Assembly (NCBI GenBank): GCA_007123065.1 | Contig: SKSI01000097.1 | Coordinates: 1 to 8,167 of the forward strand | Reading direction: 5' to 3' | Length of the DNA: 8,167 bases | DNA from: Bacteroidales bacterium | Lineage (GTDB): Bacteria > Bacteroidota > Bacteroidia > Bacteroidales > UBA7960 | In this document: positions 4,895 through 8,167 of the stretch, piece by piece | Numbering within the stretch: the first letter of the stretch is position 1 | Layout: each line of letters begins with the position of its first letter | The notes under the pieces: generated by a model | The model's input: the letters and a program-made list of their open reading frames with translations, nothing else | Told to the model about the DNA's origin: nothing | Databases searched by the model: none | Translations under genes and position numbers: made by a program

Positions 4895-7099
4895 TTATAT
4901 ACGCCCGGCCGGAACAATAATTGTGAACGTACTTCCCATATCAATTGTGCTGGCTACCTCAATGCTTCCACCCATTAACCTGACCAACTCTTTGACCGTA
5001 ACCAAACCCAACCCGGTACCTGCTTCTTTATCGGTACCCTTTTGCCGGTAATCTGATTCCAGTTCGAAAAGGGAGCCAATCTTATCTGCAGGAATCCCGG
5101 TTCCATTGTCGGCGATACTTATTTTAAGGTATTTGTCTTCCTTGACCATGGTAGCCTGAATCGTGATTTTGCCTCCACGGCAGGTGAATTTTACGGCGTT
5201 GTTGATCAGGTTGATCAGCACGGATTTAATAAGCCTGGGGTCAATCATGACAGCTAAAATATGGTCTGCTTCATTCACAACCTCGTGTTCCTTTTTTTCG
5301 ATGCTATATTTGAGCAGTGCCAGGCATTCCTGGATCAGATTTCGGATAAATGTTTGCTCCGGTTTGTTTTCAAGCCTGTTGCGCTGAATGGTTGACCATT
5401 CCAGCAAGTTTGTGAGCAAATCATAGGTGCGTGCACAATTCTGTTGAAGATTCTGAATGATAAGCTTCTTTTTTTCATTATCCATATTGTCGCCTTCTTC
5501 AACAAGAATATTCAGAAACCCCAACAGTGAATTAAACGGACTTCGCAAATCATGAGAAATAATTGAGAAAAACTTATCCTTGGTCAGATTCAAACGCTCA
5601 AGGTCTTTGTTCTTTTGATTCAGCAACTCATTGTTTTGTGCAATTTCCTTCTGTTTATCAAGAATGTCTTGATGCAGCAATTCAAGTTCCTTTTTTTGGT
5701 TTTGAATCCTGCGTCTTGAAATCCATAAGTTTACAAGAAAAAGCATCAGCAATAATGTAGATGAAATACTGAGAACTACAAGAGTTCGCTGGTTGCGAAT
5801 CACCTGTTCTTTCAGGATGTTGGACTCTCTTAACAATCTGTTCTCTGACTCTTTTTTATCGATTTCATAAATGATCTCCAATTCGTTGATTCTGTCCATC
5901 CGCTCCTTTTGCCAGATGGAATCCCTTTGCCGGACTGACTCCTGTAAGTGTGAGATTGCCTGCAAGTAGTTTCCGGTGATGCTGTCAATCATAAAAAGCT
6001 CATTGTGTGCAAAAGACAACCATTTTCTTGAGCCTGCGATGTTCGAATAATCAATTGCTTCGTGCAATAGACTTCTTGCCTGCTGGTATTGTCTCAATTG
6101 GTTGTATAGTCTTCCCTGGTTGAATTTTGAAGCAGCCTTAAGCTCTGGTTCAGCAAGATCTTCCAGTTCATTGGCTTTTTCAAACCACTTGATTGCTTCC
6201 TCATACATTCCCGTATCGGTATAAAGGATGCCTAAATTGCTGTAAATGGAGTATAAGATCTCGGTTCTGTTAGCTTCAATGGCTATCTGTATCCCTCTCT
6301 CAGCATAATATTTGGCCAGCTCATGGTCTGGAACATGATTGGTATAATAGCTCACCAGGTTATTATAGATCGAACTCACCATAGGATGATTGGGAAGCTC
6401 TTCCGATAATTTCAGCCCTTTTTTGTAATACTCAAGAACTTTCTCTTCTTTGGCCAACGATAAATAAACATTGCCCAATGTAACATAAGTATGGATAAGG
6501 TGGAATGAGTTAGCGTCTTTTTCTCTGTATTCAAGGGCGTTAAGCATGTGCCGCAAGGCCAGTTCGTAGTTATTTCTCCTGTTATAAAATATTCCCAGTG
6601 AATAATTGGCATGCGCCAGACCTCCATCATCCTCAAGGTCTGTAAATATTGAGATGGCACTGTTGTAAAAATACATTGCACTGTCGGTTTCAACCTTTCG
6701 GTTATACAGTGCAGCCAGGTTGATCGCAGAAGCGCCCCGACGGTCTAAAATGCCGGGTTCATCCATTGCATAAACAATATGGTAATTAACCATGGCACTG
6801 TCGGTATTGCGATTGTACCAGTTGTAATTCCCTGAAATAGCAAGCCAGGCAGCCCTTTCAACCGGATAATCATCAAGATGTGCCAAAATGCTGCTTTGTT
6901 CCAGTAAAACACGAGCCGAATCCATATCCATTGGAATTAGTTCAGCCGAAAGTAAAGTCATGGCATGCATTTTTTCCAGCTCACTTTTTTTGGGGGAATG
7001 GATCACCTGGTATAGGCTGTCAGCATAATTGTCAGCTCCCCCTTTGAAGGTAAATCCAAGGATCAGGACAGTCAGGATGAGTATGTTTTTGGTTGTCAT
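4895..7099 (-). CDS. TPR-containing membrane sensor histidine kinase
   Basis: A 734-residue protein counted from the ATG at 7097-7099. Residues 1-~22 are a signal peptide (MTTKNILILTVLILGFTF). Residues ~25-400 form helical tetratricopeptide-like repeats, with clear units such as YSNLGILYTDTGMYEEAIKW (~284-306) and ANYSLGIFYNRRNNYELAL (~164-182). A coiled coil precedes a membrane helix (~439-460), and a second coiled coil (~463-505) leads to a classical HisKA domain with FFSIISHDLRSPF (His 516). The HATPase domain shows LINNAVKF (N633/N634), DNGTGIP (654-660), the LFEL F-box and GTGLGL (694-699). This is a periplasmic TPR sensor with a cytoplasmic kinase, common in Bacteroidetes. It lacks receiver and output domains, and no response regulator is adjacent, so partner and signal are unknown. 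An in-frame start exists at 7219, but it lies upstream of the likely promoter and would put 40 unrelated residues before the signal peptide. Confidence 0.93.
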   Translation of the reverse strand: MTTKNILILTVLILGFTFKGGADNYADSLYQVIHSPKKSELEKMHAMTLLSAELIPMDMDSARVLLEQSSILAHLDDYPVERAAWLAISGNYNWYNRNTDSAMVNYHIVYAMDEPGILDRRGASAINLAALYNRKVETDSAMYFYNSAISIFTDLEDDGGLAHANYSLGIFYNRRNNYELALRHMLNALEYREKDANSFHLIHTYVTLGNVYLSLAKEEKVLEYYKKGLKLSEELPNHPMVSSIYNNLVSYYTNHVPDHELAKYYAERGIQIAIEANRTEILYSIYSNLGILYTDTGMYEEAIKWFEKANELEDLAEPELKAASKFNQGRLYNQLRQYQQARSLLHEAIDYSNIAGSRKWLSFAHNELFMIDSITGNYLQAISHLQESVRQRDSIWQKERMDRINELEIIYEIDKKESENRLLRESNILKEQVIRNQRTLVVLSISSTLLLMLFLVNLWISRRRIQNQKKELELLHQDILDKQKEIAQNNELLNQKNKDLERLNLTKDKFFSIISHDLRSPFNSLLGFLNILVEEGDNMDNEKKKLIIQNLQQNCARTYDLLTNLLEWSTIQRNRLENKPEQTFIRNLIQECLALLKYSIEKKEHEVVNEADHILAVMIDPRLIKSVLINLINNAVKFTCRGGKITIQATMVKEDKYLKISIADNGTGIPADKIGSLFELESDYRQKGTDKEAGTGLGLVTVKELVRLMGGSIEVASTIDMGSTFTIIVPAGRI

Positions 7100-7126
7100 T
7101 TTGGTTTCTGTATAAAACTGGACTAT

Positions 7127-7153
7127 CAAATTTAACAATAAATGATTTACCAA
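7127..7153 (-). promoter_or_regulatory. candidate promoter for the TPR histidine kinase
   Basis: On the minus strand TAAATTTG (plus coordinates 7127-7134) is a perfect TAnnTTTG -7 element. TTG (7151-7153) lies 16 nt upstream, somewhat close for the usual -33 spacing. Transcription would begin near 7120, giving a leader of about 20 nt before the ATG at 7099. This supports the short start over the longer frame. Confidence 0.55.
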
Positions 7154-7254
7154 TAATATTTTTCTGTTATTAATTGCAGATCTTAAGTGATTAAGATGGT
7201 AGTAACCTTCAAACCCCAATTACATCCAACGCCAATTTATCCAAATAATGATAC

Positions 7255-7293
7255 ACCCAATCACCCAATAAACCATTTAACCAATCAACCAAT
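7255..7293. repeat. degenerate short tandem repeats (CACCCAAT / AACCAAT type)
   Basis: Reading the plus strand, CACCCAAT occurs twice, followed by AAACCATTT, AACCAAT and CAACCAAT: loosely periodic 7-9 nt units with core ACC-AAT. The tract runs up to the left end of the MITE-like element, and its last 14 bases recur at 7433-7446. A related CAACCAATAACCATT tract occurs on the minus strand near 8117-8131. No coding potential is seen. Confidence 0.6.
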
Positions 7294-7432
7294 GAGCCCA
7301 CTCCAAAAAGTCAAAAATGCCACAGATGCACAGATTAATACAATTAACTTGCTCGCAACTTGTTGATAATCAATAACATATTTTATACAACAAATGCTTT
7401 GATTATCAAAAACAGATTTTAGGAGTGGACTC
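7294..7432. mobile_element. MITE-like element: 16-bp terminal inverted repeats with abutting 14-bp direct repeats
   Basis: The left end GAGCCCACTCCAAAAA (7294-7309) and the reverse complement of the right end, GAGTCCACTCCTAAAA (from 7417-7432), agree at 14 of 16 positions. Directly outside them lie ACCAATCAACCAAT (7280-7293) and ACCAATCAACGAAT (7433-7446), 13 of 14 identical, as expected of a target-site duplication. The 139-bp interior has no meaningful frame, so any mobility would depend on a transposase elsewhere. Inside are CACAGAT copies (7321-7327, 7330-7336) and the inverted pair TTGATAATCAA / TTGATTATCAA (7363-7373, 7399-7409). Caution: the flanking duplication lies in a low-complexity repeat tract, so it could partly be chance, and the element family is not recognised. 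Confidence 0.5.
7363..7409. repeat. paired dyad TTGATnATCAA, 36 bp apart
   Basis: TTGATAATCAA (7363-7373) and TTGATTATCAA (7399-7409) are exact reverse complements, and each is itself a 5-bp-arm palindrome around one base. As one structure they give an 11-bp stem with a 25-nt loop; as two sites they are dyads 36 bp apart, centre to centre. They lie inside the MITE-like element and about 260-310 bp upstream of the TPR kinase start. They may be structural parts of the element or protein-binding sites. Confidence 0.5.
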
Positions 7433-7461
7433 ACCAATCAACGAATGAACATATTTTGGTG

Positions 7462-7479
7462 CACAGGTCAAGCCCTGTG
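7462..7479. terminator. hairpin downstream of the adenosyltransferase (weak terminator candidate)
   Basis: CACAGG (7462-7467) pairs with CCTGTG (7474-7479) around a 6-nt loop. It begins 18 nt past the adenosyltransferase stop when read on the minus strand. There is no T tract after it in that direction (CACCAAAATATG follows), so it is only a possible RNA 3'-end structure. Confidence 0.3.
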
Positions 7480-7496
7480 TCTACTGGTGGTTTATC

Positions 7497-8060
7497 TTAA
7501 CCTCTACTTCTTGCGTGCCACTCTATGTCGGCAACCCCCAGATCGTAACCTATCTTGCGGGCAAGGACAAAGAAATAATCGGAAAGGCGGTTAAAATACT
7601 GAATCACGAGCTGGTCCACCTTGTCCTGCTCTGCAAGCTGGGTGATGATGCGCTCGGCACGCCGACACACACAACGGCAAACGTGTGCATAGGAAACAGC
7701 CGGATGCCCTCCGGGCAAGATAAAATGGGTAAGCTCAGGCAATGATTCATTCATTGCATCGATCTCGCGCTCGAGCATGAGTATGTCGTCTTCTCGCATA
7801 TCAGGCAAATTCTCCGGTTTGCACCCTTCGTCGCATGCCAGAATCGACTCTGCCGTAAAAACGCGATCCTGTATCTCCAGTAATACTTCCCTGTAATGCC
7901 CGGCAATATCCTGATCACGCAACAAACCGATAAACGCGTTTAACTCATCAGCGGTGCCGTAAGCCTCAATCTTTAAATGATGCTTCGGAACCCTCCGTCC
8001 GCCAAGAAGCGAAGTCTCTCCTTTGTCACCACCCTTGGTGTATATTTTCCAATCATTCAT
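7497..8060 (-). CDS. PduO-type cob(I)alamin adenosyltransferase
   Basis: A 187-residue protein of normal family length. It transfers the 5'-deoxyadenosyl group of ATP to cob(I)alamin, making adenosylcobalamin in the cytoplasm. Motifs visible: the N-terminal ATP-binding segment KIYTKGGDKGETSLLGGRRV (residues 5-24), EAYGTADELNAFIGL (32-46), FILPGG (113-118), RRAER (133-137, with the arginines that contact ATP in the family) and NRLSDYFFVLAR (157-168). This is the PduO/MMAB fold, not the CobA or EutT type. The ATG at 8058-8060 gives MNDWKIYTKGG, the usual start spacing. The leader is AT-rich without a Shine-Dalgarno. No other B12 genes or dependent enzymes are in the window, and no cobalamin riboswitch is seen in the 107 bp upstream, so regulation is unknown. 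Family members are named variously (pduO, cobO, mmaB), so no symbol is assigned. Confidence 0.95.
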   Translation of the reverse strand: MNDWKIYTKGGDKGETSLLGGRRVPKHHLKIEAYGTADELNAFIGLLRDQDIAGHYREVLLEIQDRVFTAESILACDEGCKPENLPDMREDDILMLEREIDAMNESLPELTHFILPGGHPAVSYAHVCRCVCRRAERIITQLAEQDKVDQLVIQYFNRLSDYFFVLARKIGYDLGVADIEWHARSRG

Positions 8061-8103
8061 GTAATTTAGGTTTATTTATCAGTATCATCACTTTAAATGT
8101 AGT

Positions 8104-8167
8104 GCTGATTTGCTGAATGGTTATTGGTTGATTTGTGTCAAACCCATCTGCTAATTTGCTAATTTGC
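8104..8167. repeat. degenerate intergenic repeats (TTTGCTAA / TTTGCTGA) at window edge
   Basis: Plus-strand TGCTGATTTGCTGAATGG (8103-8120) and CTGCTAATTTGCTAATTTGC (8148-8167) contain 8-nt units TTTGCTAA/TTTGCTGA with period 8. Between them ATGGTTATTGGTTGATTTG reads on the minus strand as CAAATCAACCAATAACCAT, resembling the ACCAAT tract at 7255-7293. The array is cut by the window end. No gene or clear promoter is seen in 8061-8167. Confidence 0.55.

Larger units (their letters stand above)
7100..7496. other. long gene-free intergenic region with repeats and a MITE-like insertion
   Basis: No credible gene in 397 bp. From the kinase side it holds the kinase promoter (7127-7153), a degenerate ACCAAT-type repeat tract (7255-7293), a 139-bp inverted-repeat element with flanking direct repeats (7294-7432, listed separately), and a small hairpin (7462-7479) just past the adenosyltransferase stop. 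Base composition is AT-rich and unlike the coding neighbours. Confidence 0.7.

Noticed and set aside
7100..7219. A longer start (ATG at 7219) for the TPR kinase
   Set aside because: It adds 40 residues before a clear signal peptide and begins upstream of the candidate promoter at 7127-7153.
7255..7446. CRISPR array
   Set aside because: Units are 7-9 nt, degenerate and contiguous, without 24-40 nt repeats, unique spacers or cas genes.
7220..7496. A degraded transposase gene within the repeat region
   Set aside because: No frame longer than a few dozen codons and no recognisable transposase motif; the inverted repeats enclose only 139 bp in total.
8139..8146. Minus-strand TGGGTTTG as a -7 box for the adenosyltransferase
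   Set aside because: Only 7 of 8 matches and no TTG at a suitable distance upstream.
8061..8167. Cobalamin riboswitch upstream of the adenosyltransferase
   Set aside because: Only 107 bp of AT-rich repeat sequence is available and no B12-box-like GC-rich element is visible; a riboswitch further upstream outside the window cannot be excluded.

Overview
The window looks like chromosomal DNA of a Bacteroidetes (Bacteroidota) bacterium. The evidence is a DUF2851 protein (a family I know almost only from this phylum), the small coiled-coil gene / zapA / structured RNA / rny order, AT-rich leaders with few Shine-Dalgarno sequences, and two perfect matches to the phylum's -7 promoter element TAnnTTTG placed just upstream of genes. 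The order within the phylum cannot be fixed by eye.

Layout. Positions 1-971 (+) hold the 3' part of a PAS / HisKA_2-type sensor histidine kinase, cut by the window edge. It converges on, and overlaps by 11 bp, a DUF2851 gene (961-2256, -). A 160-bp AT-rich divergent spacer carries a good promoter for the next unit. That unit reads rightward: a small coiled-coil protein (2418-2711), ZapA (2715-3011), a non-coding structured region that I read as a 6S RNA of the Bacteroidetes type (about 3037-3245), and ribonuclease Y (3268-4827). A bidirectional hairpin terminator (4860-4893) separates rny from a convergent gene for a TPR-containing membrane histidine kinase (4895-7099, -). About 400 bp without a gene follow (7100-7496), then a PduO-type cob(I)alamin adenosyltransferase (7497-8060, -) and a short repeat-rich edge.

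How the genes fit together. The central block is a housekeeping cluster: cell-division proteins (ZapA and its coiled-coil neighbour), a presumed RNA polymerase-binding RNA (6S), and the membrane-anchored endoribonuclease RNase Y. The two histidine kinases flank it in opposite orientations. Neither has a response regulator or DNA-binding domain in view, so their partners lie elsewhere. The adenosyltransferase makes adenosylcobalamin for B12-dependent enzymes not seen here.

The most unusual items are non-coding. First, the 6S-like RNA between zapA and rny is closed by an approximately 18-bp long-range stem that ends in eight T. Second, a 139-bp segment (7294-7432) is bounded by 16-bp imperfect inverted repeats and abutted on both sides by a 14-bp near-perfect direct repeat, which is the anatomy of a miniature inverted-repeat transposable element. 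It also contains two copies of the dyad TTGATnATCAA. Third, degenerate 7-8 bp intergenic repeats lie on both sides of the adenosyltransferase gene. I found no CRISPR array, tRNA, rRNA or full-length transposase gene.
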